From Pseudomonadota bacterium (lineage in GTDB: Bacteria > Pseudomonadota > Alphaproteobacteria > Caulobacterales > Caulobacteraceae), in the NCBI GenBank assembly GCA_023445705.1, contig JAEXKM010000056.1, positions 1 to 13,844 on the forward strand: 13,844 nucleotides of DNA, written 5' to 3'. The translations under genes were made by a program, and so were the position numbers. The notes beneath the pieces were generated by a model that saw only the letters and a list, made by a program, of their open reading frames with translations, was not told the origin of the DNA and did not search any database. This document shows, piece after piece, positions 13,686 through 13,844 of this stretch. How positions within the stretch are numbered: position 1 is the stretch's first letter; each line of letters starts with the position of its first letter.

Positions 13686-13844
13686 ATGGCGTCACGCAAT
13701 AAGGCGATTTCGACTCCGGCTCCGGCGCGGGCGGCCGATGCCCGCAGCGCGCTTGGCCGCTTCCGCCGCGTGCGGGAGGCGAGCCTTGCGCTGGCGGCGC
13801 CGCTCTCGGCCGAGGATCAGCTTGCGCAATCGATGCCCGACGCC
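13686..13844 (+). CDS. egtB: Ergothioneine biosynthesis protein EgtB, N-terminal part (3' end outside window)
   Basis: Only the first 53 codons are present. The sequence LGRFRRVREASLALAAPLSA, then EDQLAQSMPDA, matches the start of the N-terminal DinB-like domain of EgtB-type sulfoxide synthases. There the EDQ..QSMPDASP segment leads into the iron-binding His motif, which would lie just past the window edge. EgtB is a non-haem iron enzyme joining hercynine to a thiol in ergothioneine synthesis. The frame is open to the right edge. ATG 13686 directly follows an in-frame TGA (13683-13685) and has GGAG six bases upstream, so the start is firm. An egtD methyltransferase gene would be expected next. 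The gene is divergent from the stress sigma gene, which fits a redox-protection theme. The catalytic domain is not visible, so the name rests on the N-terminus only. Confidence 0.75.
   Translation, partial: MASRNKAISTPAPARAADARSALGRFRRVREASLALAAPLSAEDQLAQSMPDA

Noticed and set aside
1..13844. CRISPR arrays, insertion sequences, phage or toxin-antitoxin genes
   Set aside because: Both strands were read for direct-repeat arrays, transposase motifs and small paired ORFs; none were seen.

Overview
The window looks like chromosomal DNA of an alphaproteobacterium of the Caulobacterales (Caulobacter or Phenylobacterium type). This is inferred from very high GC with strong third-position GC bias, a polyprenyl-phosphate sugar-transferase of the PssY/HfsE type, an EcfG-like ECF sigma factor, and two sequences matching the alphaproteobacterial general-stress promoter (GGAAC-N16-CGTT). 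No insertion sequence, integrase, phage gene or CRISPR array was seen. Gene calls rest on reading motifs by eye; no database search was possible.

Left part (1-4231): the 3' end of a YfcG/YghU-like glutathione S-transferase, a small single-repeat SEL1-like protein, then two exopolysaccharide genes facing each other. The first is a Wzz/Wzc-type polysaccharide co-polymerase (+) whose ATPase-like domain has lost the P-loop lysine. The second is a membrane sugar-phosphate transferase (-) that would start lipid-linked polysaccharide assembly. Their stop codons share the bases CTAG.

Middle part (4232-10192): on the minus strand, a secreted alpha/beta hydrolase and an exported ClpP-fold protein with an extra C-terminal domain, separated by a long hairpin. 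A LysR regulator is also on the minus strand. It is divergent from a two-gene operon encoding an exported imidazolonepropionase-like amidohydrolase and a cytosolic cytosine-deaminase-like amidohydrolase, which overlap by ATGA. A good LysR box (ATGTA-N9-TACAT) lies in the divergent gap. This looks like a small regulated catabolic module for an unknown, probably N-containing, substrate. It ends at a 12-bp perfect hairpin terminator that also faces a tRNA-Ser(GCT) gene coming from the other side.

Right part (10561-13844): an 86-residue protein of unknown function, then a likely general-stress neighbourhood. This holds a 230-residue disordered protein with four 15-residue aromatic/arginine repeats, an exported M20-family metallopeptidase, and an EcfG-like sigma factor without an adjacent nepR. 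Matching EcfG-type promoters sit just upstream of the sigma gene and of the repeat-protein gene. Divergent from the sigma gene, the window ends in the first 53 codons of a probable egtB (ergothioneine biosynthesis). The most interesting items are this stress cluster with its undescribed repeat protein, and the LysR-controlled amidohydrolase pair.
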